From Psychromonas sp. (GTDB lineage: Bacteria > Pseudomonadota > Gammaproteobacteria > Enterobacterales > Psychromonadaceae): a DNA stretch of 16,671 bases. Each line of letters starts with the position of its first letter. Within the stretch, counting starts at the first letter, position 1. The position numbers were made by a program, and so were the translations under genes. The notes below the pieces were generated by a model. It was not told the DNA's origin and did not search any database. It saw only the letters and a list, made by a program, of their open reading frames with translations. Shown here piece after piece: positions 1 through 7,513 of the stretch. The stretch covers positions 1 to 16,671 of the forward strand of contig JAGLDN010000034.1 in assembly GCA_023145575.1 (NCBI GenBank), in the 5' to 3' direction.

Positions 1-240
1 CCAAGGTAGTTGACGTCTGATAGTGTAGCACACAAATTCGATCAAGATATACACATGTCACTTCAAAATGAACGTCTGTGGGAAGTAATGAACGAATACG
101 CTAGAAATAACAAATATTTTGTAATGGCTAAAAAGTTGCGGCGAAGCATTGATGAGTTTTTCGATGATACATTACCTTATATTGGGCATGCTTTAACGAG
201 TAGGAACAATGACAACATTCAAATTTTTAATTTCACCTAA
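1..240 (+). pseudogene. IS630-family transposase, C-terminal relic
   Basis: The frame ending at the TAA at 238-240 encodes a stretch typical of the C-terminus of IS630-type DDE transposases. It contains NERLWEVMNEYARNNKYF, which matches the family pattern NPIERLWKVMNEYARNNKYF, followed by a tail like (I/F)DxFFxxTLPxI...SRxNDN. The family's third catalytic acidic residue is the Glu of the ERLW motif and is kept. The stretch before it is damaged: the usual PxYSPxLNPIE segment is shortened to a few residues, and an in-frame TAG lies at 7-9. The TTG at 10 is therefore unlikely to be a real start. The rest of the element, if present, lies left of the window. Family assignment is from remembered motifs and fairly sure; it is a non-functional fragment. 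Confidence 0.7.
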
Positions 241-269
241 ATTGGTGCACTTTGAGCTGAAAAGTAATG

Positions 270-325
270 AAACCCATTATGCGTAAAGTGCTTTGTCAGG
301 CATTAACTCGAATACCAGATTAAGG
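270..325 (+). repeat. Partial copy of dispersed repeat family A (5' end)
   Basis: From ACCCATTATGCGTAAAGTG onward this matches the left end of the complete copy at 7313 (GCCCATGTGACGTAAAG), including the shared inner stretch TCAGGCATT. No matching right end (ATGGGTATA) is seen before the next gene, so this is a truncated or decayed copy. The rest of 241-430 shows nothing else I recognise apart from a short GC-rich patch around 345-385. Confidence 0.4.
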
Positions 326-430
326 CACAGCATTGATTCACTTTTCGATTACTCCTCACAGGGGATTCTTACGAGGTAGGGCCCCGAAAGCACAATAAAA
401 TGTATTCATAAATTGATGTAGTAGATCATT

Positions 431-466
431 TTTAATTACTGAAGATTGTAAACACGAGTAATTAAA
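431..466 (-). terminator. AT-rich inverted repeat after the M35-like gene
   Basis: TTTAATTACT (431-440) and AGTAATTAAA (457-466) form a perfect 10-bp inverted repeat with a 16-nt loop. It begins 20 bp beyond the stop codon of the minus-strand gene ending at 486. The stem is almost pure AT and no strong U-tract follows it, so it would be a weak intrinsic terminator. A simple palindrome or a decayed element end is also possible. Confidence 0.35.
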
Positions 467-485
467 TAAAATGATTCAACATTAC

Positions 486-1334
486 CTAGAATATTTTCTG
501 TTGGTATATATGGGATTCCTTCTCTACTGGGGAAAAACCAAAAACAAAATTGGACCAACATCCCGCAATTGTAAGTGATTCATTATTATTTTCCTTCGCT
601 AACTCTTTACAACTACTTTCATTATCTACGAAGGAAAAATTGCTAGTGTATGTATCAGTACCTAAAATTTGAATCGACATGTATTTATAAAGCACTTTTG
701 CCATTTCTACTGGCGTATTAGTAACTTCGATCAATTCATCATTAACATATACACTCCATCCACTTAAGGCAGATGTGCTTATATCATACGAAGGCGACTC
801 CATTCCAGGAATAAATTCTTTCCTTAAAATCTCCCCTGTCACATTCCCTTCTCCATATTTTTTCGTGAGGTTGCTACGAGCATCGAAAAAGACGAGGAAT
901 TCTCGTGAAGAAGTAATTACATCATGTATTTTTATTAATCCATCTTGTATTTTACGAAAATTTTCAGTGGTAGGTACACCGAACCATGTTTTAATTTGAA
1001 TATTCACTTCATTAAGACTAAATTGGGAATCGCCATCATAGAGGCATGCATTTACTGCTCGATTTGAATATTCAACGGCAATATTCATCGCGGAACTTAA
1101 TCTACATTTTTCATTCGGAGTATATGTTTCATCGTGGTTTGAACCATGTAAGCTTCTATACATAACCGGCATCGACAAATGGCTCGGTTCAAACTTCTTT
1201 TGACTGGGATGAAACCTTGGAAATTCAACACGCCTCTGAACGATCTCTTCTTCACCAGACATGTGATACTCTAGATCTTCAGCAAGGGGTTTTTTTGCTT
1301 TAAGGAATCTTTTGAGAAAACTTGGACAGAACAT
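486..1334 (-). CDS. M35-like (aspzincin) metallopeptidase-fold protein, zinc site degenerate
   Basis: A 282-aa protein starting at ATG 1334, with AGGA about 9 nt upstream as a plausible ribosome site. No signal peptide is evident; residues 1-20 are basic. Residues 77-270 follow the outline of the M35/Lys-endopeptidase domain as I remember it: a helix with CRLSSAMNIAVEYSNRAVNAC, then KTWFGV at 115-120 (the family WFG), a later VYV segment (195-197) where the family has IYLC, and GT at 225-226 followed by SSCKELA and a C-terminal AGCWSNFVFGF. In active members an HExxH precedes GTxDxxYG. Here the matching stretch is LYKYMSIQILGTDTYTSN, with neither HExxH nor the Asp ligand. If the homology holds, this is a non-catalytic relative or a gene drifting after loss of selection. 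It is otherwise an intact frame and stands alone between repeats. A secreted or injected toxin role is possible but not shown. Family call is moderate. Confidence 0.45.
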   Translation of the reverse strand: MFCPSFLKRFLKAKKPLAEDLEYHMSGEEEIVQRRVEFPRFHPSQKKFEPSHLSMPVMYRSLHGSNHDETYTPNEKCRLSSAMNIAVEYSNRAVNACLYDGDSQFSLNEVNIQIKTWFGVPTTENFRKIQDGLIKIHDVITSSREFLVFFDARSNLTKKYGEGNVTGEILRKEFIPGMESPSYDISTSALSGWSVYVNDELIEVTNTPVEMAKVLYKYMSIQILGTDTYTSNFSFVDNESSCKELAKENNNESLTIAGCWSNFVFGFSPVEKESHIYQQKIF

Positions 1335-1584
1335 ATATATTTATCCTATGAATTTTAAAAGTTTTTTAGATGAACTTGTTATTATTGATGCTATATTTTG
1401 AATGATTACAGGCATTTCAAATAAAAATTTAAAATCGGGCACAAAAATGCTTATTCAAGTAATTCGTCTAATATTTATCTATTATTAGGTTAATATCACG
1501 TTTATCATCACTTACATACAATTCAAAACTGCATAATGGTACAACTACAACCTTAATTAGTTGTAAAAGTGACCAGCTGAGTAT
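1335..1584. other. Intergenic, presumed promoter region of the M35-like gene
   Basis: AT-rich spacer with no convincing ORF on either strand. It must hold the promoter of the minus-strand gene starting at 1334, but I could not pick a clear -35/-10 pair. A short palindrome with TACAACT and AGTTGTA arms lies around 1540-1566. Confidence 0.4.
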
Positions 1585-1627
1585 ACACCCATGTTATGCA
1601 AAAGTGCAAATTCAGTAACATGGGTGT
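1585..1627. repeat. Minimal hairpin copy of repeat family A
   Basis: ACACCCATGTTA (1585-1596) and TAACATGGGTGT (1616-1627) form a perfect 12-bp inverted repeat around a 19-nt loop. The arms match the terminal repeats of the longer family A copies (CCCATGT...ACATGGG). This looks like two element ends brought together by internal deletion, as also seen at 6688-6726. Confidence 0.7.
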
Positions 1628-1649
1628 GCATTGTTATTGTTTTTGGCAA

Positions 1650-1736
1650 GGGAATAACCATACTCTTCAATCAATGCCTTACCTCTATGCTTTTAAATTC
1701 TCGTTGAAACCTGCATCTTCAGGTGTGATGGGTATA
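1650..1736 (-). repeat. Repeat family B fragment (inverted copy of the 15696 element)
   Basis: This stretch aligns by eye, with about nine mismatches over roughly 87 bases, to the reverse complement of 15698-15783. It ends with TTCAGGTGTGATGGGTATA (1718-1736), the exact reverse complement of the left terminal repeat at 15698-15716. Only one end of the element is present: on the left the match stops near 1650, shortly after the family A hairpin at 1585-1627. Confidence 0.75.
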
Positions 1737-1738
1737 TA

Positions 1739-1812
1739 AACGATTAGCATTAAAAAAGGTATATTAATGATTTCTTGGCTACTGTATTTTCGAATGTTAT
1801 AATGAAGCAGTT
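1739..1812 (+). repeat. Repeat module shared with the family A copy at 12206-12558
   Basis: AACGATTAGC at 1739-1748 followed by TATATTAATGATTTCTTGG and onward to ATGAAGCAGT matches 12279-12372 with a gap in the first part and good identity over about 50 bases in the second. It directly follows the family B fragment, so two repeat types lie end to end here. No ORF is supported. Confidence 0.55.
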
Positions 1813-1899
1813 GTCTTCTAGCTTAATGCTAAATTTAAAGAAAATAGAGCGTAATTTGCGAGCTTCGGTAAAAAAAAACATGAAATTCATAAAAACAGG

Positions 1900-1928
1900 T
1901 TGACCTTTCTATGAAAAATCTATTTAAT
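1900..1928 (+). promoter_or_regulatory. Sigma-70 promoter of tRNA-Phe
   Basis: TTGACC (1900-1905) and TTTAAT (1923-1928) are separated by exactly 17 bp, and the tRNA begins 14 nt after the -10 box. The segment between them, ACGCCTCGT, is GC-rich for this AT-rich sequence, as expected for a stringently controlled stable-RNA promoter. Confidence 0.75.
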
Positions 1929-1941
1929 ACGCCTCGTTACT

Positions 1942-2017
1942 GCTTCGTTAGCTCAGTCGGTAGAGCAGAGGATTGAAAATCCTCGTGTCCTTGGTTCAAT
2001 TCCGAGACGAAGCACCA
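1942..2017 (+). tRNA. pheT-type tRNA: tRNA-Phe (anticodon GAA)
   Basis: A complete 76-nt cloverleaf. The acceptor arms GCTTCGT (1942-1948) and ACGAAGC (2007-2013) pair fully, followed by discriminator A and an encoded CCA (2015-2017). The anticodon loop TTGAAAA gives GAA, so it decodes Phe. The D-loop (AGCTCAGTCGGTAGAGC) and the T-arm (CTTGGTTCAATTCCGAG) are close to E. coli tRNA-Phe as remembered. It appears to be a single-gene transcript with its own promoter. Confidence 0.97.
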
Positions 2018-2279
2018 TATTTATTCCAATAAGGCGTAAGGATATAGAGAGAGCATGAAGGTTGAAGCTTTTCAAGCAAGGCACAATACCCTCTTTATTA
2101 AAACGCAACGCAGTTTACGAGACCTTTGTTTTAAAAAGGGTCGACTTGTAGATCTTATACTCTGTCACCTCAATATTCAATATCAGGTATGGGTTCGATG
2201 AACCGTATATTGCGCAACATATCAACGATTATCTTTGCTAATCATTTATCTGTAGAATTAACGGCAAAATATTAATTTT
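2018..2279. other. Spacer after tRNA-Phe with a small hairpin
   Basis: No coding frame recognised. AACGATTA (about 2223-2230) and CTAATCATT (2238-2246) form an imperfect hairpin resembling the perfect one at 12279-12301. No clear intrinsic terminator for the tRNA is seen. The segment ends where the ISL3-type element end GGCTCTTGCACATTT begins at 2280. Confidence 0.35.
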
Positions 2280-2915
2280 GGCTCTTGCACATTTCAAGTG
2301 GATAAAATTTCATAATTAACTTTAGATAAATCTAATCTACCTATTAATAAATATACAATAGTCTTAAAAATAGTTATTTTGTCTCCTCTTGCTTTTCGGT
2401 TCGCTGCTTGTAAAACAAAGTTTAAGCTCTCTATAATCCCATTGTTTATCTGACTTTCTTTCCAATGTAAAATACCATCCCAATGTTTTTTTTAATGGTC
2501 TTACCTACCGCTTACATTTGAGATATTTGACATCGAGCGACTCATATGTACCGTTTGGTTAATAAAATATTAAATTAATCTGCTGTCTGCGCTAATTAAA
2601 TCTATTGAGACGTTTCTCTGCTCGCAATGCTTTGACTGATATCAAATTTAGCTTAGGCTGGCTCAACGCCAGCATATAAGTAACACTCATGCTAGAAAAA
2701 GTTTAAATGACACCATGTTTTTACAACAGTGTCATAAGCGGTATAAGCTTTTTGCGGTTCATTCTCTGTTAAAAATTTGGATCCTCTTTTGTAATCAATG
2801 TGAATATCTAATTTTTTTTATTATTCATTAAAATTAATGGATTTAATACACCAAGGATCATCAATATGGAAGCCTGTTAAAAAATAAAATCCATCAAAAA
2901 AGATCCTATTGAAAA
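2280..2915 (-). pseudogene. ISL3-family transposase pseudogene
   Basis: Read on the minus strand, about 2908 to 2640 gives one frame resembling the ISL3 N-terminus: FHIDDPWCIKSINF, then LDIHIDYKRGSKF, then YDTVVKTWCHLNFF, which match the family LGLxDPW, LDIxIDFxRGSxF and TWRHLNFF patterns. In-frame stops interrupt it (two TAA after INFNE, a TAG after LNFF, a TAA later). About 2485 to 2294 gives the C-terminus in another frame (HWDGILHWKESQINNGIIES, then LNFVLQAANRKARG), ending at a TGA. The middle of the protein, including most of the catalytic domain, is missing between about 2640 and 2490, and an A-tract there marks a frameshift. GGCTCTTGCACATTT at 2280 resembles the ISL3 terminal repeat, so the 3' end of the element is kept. 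No matching other end was found near 2915-2990. Confidence 0.8.
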
Positions 2916-3029
2916 AATATCAGGCTAAATAGTAACCGACCCACTGACTTTTCGATTTTGTAGGCTGGGGCTATCTTTCGAGAGGGCGACCCTGTAGACC
3001 TTAGATACTTGCAGCAATTTGCAAAGTTA

Positions 3030-3138
3030 AGGATTTCGACTTTAAGCTATTCGTTAAGCATTAAAGGTCAATTTTATGCCTAACAGCTTGGCCCTATTTA
3101 CCGCTCTGACTTTGAATTTTTACATCACATGGGTATAT
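3030..3138 (+). repeat. Repeat family A, right half
   Basis: The stretch GTTAAGCATT...CAATTTTATGCC, then TTTACC...CTGACTTTGAA, then CACATGGGTATATAA parallels 7400-7486 and 12484-12558. The right end lies about 25 bp from the stop codon of the minus-strand frmA gene, so its transcript would run into the repeat. The left end is missing. Between 2916 and 3030 there is a GC-richer patch I cannot identify. Confidence 0.6.
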
Positions 3139-3162
3139 AAGATAATTGCTATTGCTAATGTC

Positions 3163-4293
3163 CTACTTATCAAAGTGGATAACACTGCGAATACTTTTCC
3201 CTTCGTGCATCAGCTTAAATGCTTCATTGATATCTTTTAAGCCCATGGTATGCGTGATAAAATGATCCAAGGCAAACTCACCTCCCATATAACGATCAAC
3301 AATACCTGGTAATTCACTGCGACCTTTTACACCCCCAAATGCACTGCCACGCCAAACTCTCCCTGTCACTAATTGAAAAGGCCGCGTTGATATTTCTTGC
3401 CCTGCGCCAGCAACACCAATAATAACAGACTCTCCCCAACCTTTATGACAACACTCTAATGCACTACGCATCACATCAACATTACCAATACATTCAAATG
3501 AGTATTCAACACCTCCCTCTGTCATCTCAACAATAACCTCTTGGATCGGTTTGTCATGATCTTTGGGATTAATACAATCAGTCGCGCCCAGTTTTTTTGC
3601 CAGCGTGAATTTGCTTTCATTAATATCAATCCCGATAATACGATTTGCACCCGCCATTTTTGCACCAATGATCGCAGAAAGTCCAATACCACCGAGTCCG
3701 AAAACAGCCACATTATCGCCCTTTTCAACTTTGGCGGTATTAAGTACTGCGCCCATACCTGTTGTCACACCACAGCCTAATAAGCAAACTTCTTCAAGCG
3801 GAGCTTGTTTATTTACTTTTGCTAATGAAATTTCAGGTAATACCGTATACTCAGAAAAGGTTGAGCAACCCATGTAATGATAAATAGGTTGACCATCCTT
3901 ATAAAAACGTGTCGTACCATCAGGCATTAAGCCCTTGCCTTGCGTTTCACGCACCGCGCTACACAGGTTTGTTTTTCCAGATTTACAAAATTTGCACTCT
4001 CCACACTCTGCTGTGTACAGTGGGATAACGTGATCGCCAACAGAAACACTCGTGACACCTTCTCCAAGTTGTTCTACAATACCGCCACCTTCATGCCCTA
4101 AAATCGCTGGAAATACGCCCTCAGGATCCTCTCCAGATAAAGTGAAAGCATCCGTATGGCAAACCCCAGAAGCAATAATACGAACAAGTACCTCTCTTTT
4201 TCGAGGTAGCATAACATCCACTGTTTCTATGGATAATGGCTCATTTACTTTCCACGCGATGGCTGCTTGTGATTTGATAAATTTATCTGTCAT
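3163..4293 (-). CDS. frmA: S-(hydroxymethyl)glutathione dehydrogenase (class III alcohol dehydrogenase)
   Basis: A 376-aa cytosolic zinc enzyme that oxidises S-hydroxymethylglutathione, formed spontaneously from formaldehyde and glutathione, to S-formylglutathione with NAD+. It is also known as GSNO reductase. Catalytic zinc ligands are Cys45 (GVCHTD), His67 (GHEGGG) and Cys174 (LLGCGVTTG). The structural zinc site is Cys97, Cys100, Cys103 and Cys111. The Rossmann motif GLGGIG is at 199-204. Length and sequence run parallel to E. coli FrmA (369 aa) with a slightly longer N-terminus. The ATG at 4293 has a good site, AAGGGA, a few nt upstream. Neither the regulator frmR nor the S-formylglutathione hydrolase gene (frmB/fghA) is next to it, so the gene is solitary here. 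Its 3' end is bounded by a family A repeat. Confidence 0.96.
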   Translation of the reverse strand: MTDKFIKSQAAIAWKVNEPLSIETVDVMLPRKREVLVRIIASGVCHTDAFTLSGEDPEGVFPAILGHEGGGIVEQLGEGVTSVSVGDHVIPLYTAECGECKFCKSGKTNLCSAVRETQGKGLMPDGTTRFYKDGQPIYHYMGCSTFSEYTVLPEISLAKVNKQAPLEEVCLLGCGVTTGMGAVLNTAKVEKGDNVAVFGLGGIGLSAIIGAKMAGANRIIGIDINESKFTLAKKLGATDCINPKDHDKPIQEVIVEMTEGGVEYSFECIGNVDVMRSALECCHKGWGESVIIGVAGAGQEISTRPFQLVTGRVWRGSAFGGVKGRSELPGIVDRYMGGEFALDHFITHTMGLKDINEAFKLMHEGKSIRSVIHFDK

Positions 4294-4361
4294 TTTAATC
4301 CCTTAATAAAATTTAATTTAGATTACATCCTAACATTACAAATAAGTATAAATGAACTCTT

Positions 4362-4404
4362 TTGCCCAATTTATTTTTCTGACTTTGAAGTTTTATGAGT
4401 ATAC
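4362..4404 (+). repeat. Decayed family A right end between frmA and priA
   Basis: CCCAATTTATTTTTCTGACTTTGAAG followed by ATGAGTATA parallels the right end at 3100-3138 (CTGACTTTGAA, then ATGGGTATA), though with many changes. It lies in the divergent 144-bp spacer between frmA and priA, where both promoters must also be. Confidence 0.35.
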
Positions 4405-4437
4405 AATGATTTTTTGTTAAAAATAAAGTGATATATA

Positions 4438-6681
4438 TTGACCTATAAAATAATTATTTGCCGAATAGCTTTGGCAGTACCATTACATAAGCAGTTTGAT
4501 TATTATGTTGATAGTCATCTGCTTGCTGAGTCGTTAAAGCACTCACCAAAGGCGCTTGTGGGTTGTCGTGTTCGTGTCCCTTTTGGTAGAAAACGACAGG
4601 TGATAGGTGTCATTTATTCGGTCGATCCTAAAATTGATTATCCCATTGAAAAAATCAAAAAAATAACCCAGCTTATTGATCAAAAGTCATTGCTTTCATC
4701 AAACCTTTGGGCGCTTTTAAATTGGTCTTCTAAATATTATCAGCACACTTTTGGTGAAGTGTTTCAACAAGCTATTCCTAGATTACTCCGCCAGGGTAAA
4801 GCCCCCTTGTTTAAAAACGAGGAATATTGGAAGATCGCTAATAATATCGATATTCAATGCGTTAAGCGCGCTAAAAAGCAATATCAAACATTAGAACTTC
4901 TGAGTAAGGCTCCTTTATCAAGAACTGCAATAAAAAAAGCTGGAATTTCAAGCGCTACATTGAAAACATTAAAAGAAAAAAACTTGATTGATGTTTATGA
5001 AAAACAACCTATTACGAATTTAAATTGGGGATCTCGCTTTCATGAATCTGATACAAAACCAGTATTAAATACTGAACAAGTTGTTGCTATCAACGCAATT
5101 AATCAACACAATAAGACATTTAATTGTTTCCTTTTAGAAGGAGTAACAGGCAGTGGAAAATCAGAGGTTTACTTAAATATTTTAAAGCCAATTTTAAAAG
5201 AAGGTAGACAAGCTTTAATTATTGTCCCAGAAATAGGATTAACATCCCAAACGATCCAATCCGTTAAAAGTCGTTTTAACGTACCCGTGTATTTAAAACA
5301 TTCTGCACTAAATGCGCAACAGCAACTTGATGCATGGATGCATGCGAAACAAGGAAGTGCTGCTATTATTATAGGGACTCGAAGTGCTATTTTTAGTGAC
5401 TTCAAACAACTTGGCATGATCATTATAGATGAAGAGCATGATGCCTCATTTAAACAACATGATAGTTTTCGCTACCACGCACGCGACTTTGCAATTAAAC
5501 GTGCACACCGGGAAGGTATTCCAATTATTTTAGGATCCGCAACACCTGCATTTGAAACCTTACATAATGCATTAGAGGGTAAGTATCAACATCTTGAGTT
5601 AACAAAACGCGCAGGCAAAGCCAAGCTGCCATTAATTAGCATTATTAATTTAGCGGGACTATCTTTACAAGCAGGTCTTTCTCCGCAACTTATTGAATTA
5701 ATAAGAGCGCACTTAAGCAAAAATAATCAAATCATTATTTTTTTAAATCGTCGTGGTTATGCCCCCGTACTGATGTGTCATGAATGTGGTTGGCTCGTTA
5801 AATGCTCGCATTGCAATGCTTTTTATACCTATCATAAATCAGACAATTATTTACATTGCCATCACTGCGCATCAAGGCATTCAATACCCAGACAATGTGC
5901 GGAATGTGGCTCTACACAAATACAGAGCACTGGCATTGGCACTGAGCAATTAGAAGAGAAATTGAAACAACTCTTCCCCAACTACCCAACCATTCGAATA
6001 GATCGTGATAATACGCGTAAAAAAGAAAGCTTTAATCAATATTTATCAGATATTAATTCAGGTAAATATAAAATTTTATTAGGCACCCAAATGCTGGCAA
6101 AGGGGCATCATTTTCCAGAGGTAACTTTAACTGCATTAGTTGACGTTGATGGTGCGTTATTTTGCAATGATTTTCGCAGTAGCGAACGATTAGCACAGTT
6201 ATTTACACAAGTTTCAGGACGCACTGGGCGTGGAGAAAAACAAGGTCAGGTTATTCTACAAACTCATTATCCAGAACATAAATTTTTGCAAGATTTAACC
6301 AATGAAGGTTATGCAAACTTTTCAAGATCGGCACTAAAAGAACGAGCCATTTCACTGCTTCCTCCTTTTTCTTTTCAAGCATTAATACGCTGTGCATCTG
6401 AATATTCGGATCATGCAGAGCAGTTTTTATTGCAATGTAAGCAAACAATTAATAAAATTTCTTCAAGCAATAATTTTACAACACGTTTATTTATTTTAGG
6501 GCCAATGCCTGCACCAATGAACAAAAGAGCGGGGCGATTTCGATTTCAGTTACTATTACAATCAGATGATCGTAGCCTTATTACTCAAATACTTCAACAA
6601 GCACAACCTGCAATGTGTGCATTACCAAAAGGACGCAAAACACGTTGGTCAATAGATGTTGATCCATTTGATTTTGTTTAA
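4438..6681 (+). CDS. priA: Primosomal protein N', replication restart helicase PriA
   Basis: A 747-aa superfamily 2 helicase that recognises stalled or collapsed forks and reloads DnaB through PriB/DnaT (E. coli PriA is 732 aa). The N-terminal 3'-end-binding domain is visible (AVPLHKQFDYYV..., then GCRVRVPFG). Walker A GVTGSGK is at 235-241, and the Walker B DEEH box is at 331-334. Eight cysteines that hold two zincs are present in four pairs: 447/450, 456/459, 474/477 and 487/490. The helicase C-lobe has LLGTQMLAKGHHFPEVTL and QVSGRTGRGEKQG. The start is TTG at 4438; no in-frame ATG or GTG lies nearby, and the N-terminus aligns with the family from the first few residues. The ribosome site is weak (AAAGTG about 8 nt upstream). 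A start at a rare codon suggests low expression, as expected for PriA. It has no co-directional neighbour close by. Confidence 0.96.
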   Translation: MTYKIIICRIALAVPLHKQFDYYVDSHLLAESLKHSPKALVGCRVRVPFGRKRQVIGVIYSVDPKIDYPIEKIKKITQLIDQKSLLSSNLWALLNWSSKYYQHTFGEVFQQAIPRLLRQGKAPLFKNEEYWKIANNIDIQCVKRAKKQYQTLELLSKAPLSRTAIKKAGISSATLKTLKEKNLIDVYEKQPITNLNWGSRFHESDTKPVLNTEQVVAINAINQHNKTFNCFLLEGVTGSGKSEVYLNILKPILKEGRQALIIVPEIGLTSQTIQSVKSRFNVPVYLKHSALNAQQQLDAWMHAKQGSAAIIIGTRSAIFSDFKQLGMIIIDEEHDASFKQHDSFRYHARDFAIKRAHREGIPIILGSATPAFETLHNALEGKYQHLELTKRAGKAKLPLISIINLAGLSLQAGLSPQLIELIRAHLSKNNQIIIFLNRRGYAPVLMCHECGWLVKCSHCNAFYTYHKSDNYLHCHHCASRHSIPRQCAECGSTQIQSTGIGTEQLEEKLKQLFPNYPTIRIDRDNTRKKESFNQYLSDINSGKYKILLGTQMLAKGHHFPEVTLTALVDVDGALFCNDFRSSERLAQLFTQVSGRTGRGEKQGQVILQTHYPEHKFLQDLTNEGYANFSRSALKERAISLLPPFSFQALIRCASEYSDHAEQFLLQCKQTINKISSSNNFTTRLFILGPMPAPMNKRAGRFRFQLLLQSDDRSLITQILQQAQPAMCALPKGRKTRWSIDVDPFDFV

Positions 6682-6687
6682 TGAACC

Positions 6688-6726
6688 ATACCCATGTTAT
6701 TTCACGATGAAAAGTATCATGGGTAT
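6688..6726. repeat. Minimal hairpin copy of repeat family A after priA
   Basis: ATACCCATG (6688-6696) and CATGGGTAT (6718-6726) are perfect arms, extended imperfectly inward (TTATTTCA / TGAAAAGTAT). The copy starts 6 bp after the priA stop codon and is followed by ATAA. In RNA it would fold just after the coding region and might act as a processing or termination signal, though no U-tract follows. Confidence 0.65.
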
Positions 6727-6734
6727 ATAACCAC

Positions 6735-6948
6735 CACTTAGACTTCTGTCATCCTGATTAAAAGTAGTTTCACCGTAGAAACCAGAGCCTTGCGACATAT
6801 TCGCATAAGTTGCACCTAACGCATCAAATCAATCTTTGGTTTCTACAAGAAGCAGGTGGTTTTTAGAGGCTATTCTAGCACTAACATCAAAGGTACCTTC
6901 AGTGTTATATTCCATGCAAGGGAGGAGTAAATTGCCGTTGGGTCGCCC
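6735..6948 (-). pseudogene. Possible gene remnant of unknown function
   Basis: On the minus strand one frame from 6948 to 6735 stays open except for a single TGA at 6829-6831. It has unbiased, protein-like composition: GRPNGNLLLPCMEYN, then GTFDVSARIASKN, and after the stop FDALGATYANMSQGSGFYGE. A TGA replacing a Trp codon would explain it. The frame runs up to the family A hairpin at 6688-6726, after which priA begins, so the piece has been cut on that side. I do not recognise the family. It may be chance. Confidence 0.25.
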
Positions 6949-7019
6949 ATATCAACGTGTTTTATTTAGGTTGTTTATCTTCACTGCCATCCGTTTTTGC
7001 AAGTATACATGTCGATGTA

Positions 7020-7312
7020 AATAACTAACATAACGTAAAAGTGCAGAGAACTTGAGCGGCTTTCATAAAAATATCCGATGAAGAAAAACTGTATCAACAT
7101 TAAAACATCCAAAAAATGATTTGTTTTATGGGTATTATCGTAAGGTTGTTTTAAGCAATCATAAACAATGCTAGCTTAAAATATATCATAAAAAAACTAA
7201 ATTGCTGGGTGAATTCCACAGTAAGATCACAATAGCTCACCAAATTTTAATAAATTATAATTTTCCTAAAAGAGGTGCTCTAATCGGCTATTCAGCTTAG
7301 AATAAAAATTAT
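7020..7312. other. Intergenic with a possible decayed family A copy
   Basis: No ORF of note. AACGTAAAAGTGCAGAG near 7032 resembles the family A left end, and TTTTATGGGTATTA near 7124 resembles its right end, giving a possible 100-bp remnant. The rest is AT-rich with nothing recognised. Confidence 0.3.
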
Positions 7313-7486
7313 ATGCCCATGTGACGTAAAGATGTTTTATCAGGCATTCGCTCGGGTGTCTGTAAAATGCACAATATTCGACCTATTGACGATTAGCAGA
7401 GTTAAGCATTGATAGGCCAATTTTATGCCTCGCATCTTGGAATAATTTGCCTTGCTGAATTTTCATCTTAAAGTAACATGGGTAAA
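7313..7486 (+). repeat. Repeat family A, complete MITE-like copy before the pilin gene
   Basis: The left end TGCCCATGTGACGTAAAGATG and the right end CATCTTAAAGTAACATGGGTA are inverted repeats of about 20 bp, enclosing some 130 bp without an ORF. This is the best complete copy of family A. Its inner right half (GTTAAGCATTGATAGGCC, then AATTTTATGCC) recurs at 3050 and, more distantly, 12480. It ends 27 bp before the pilin start, so it must overlap or displace the native pilin promoter. Confidence 0.7.
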
Positions 7487-7513
7487 TGCTCATCTTAAAT
7501 AAAGGAAGCCTCG

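Noticed and set aside
775..999. Plus-strand 74-codon frame inside the M35-like gene
   Set aside because: Antisense shadow of a longer frame with better composition and a ribosome site.
3541..4306. Several plus-strand frames opposite frmA
   Set aside because: They lie wholly or mostly over a certain gene and have no ribosome sites or family resemblance.
6836..7024. Plus-strand 62-codon frame
   Set aside because: No ribosome site or family match; the opposite strand looks at least as coding.
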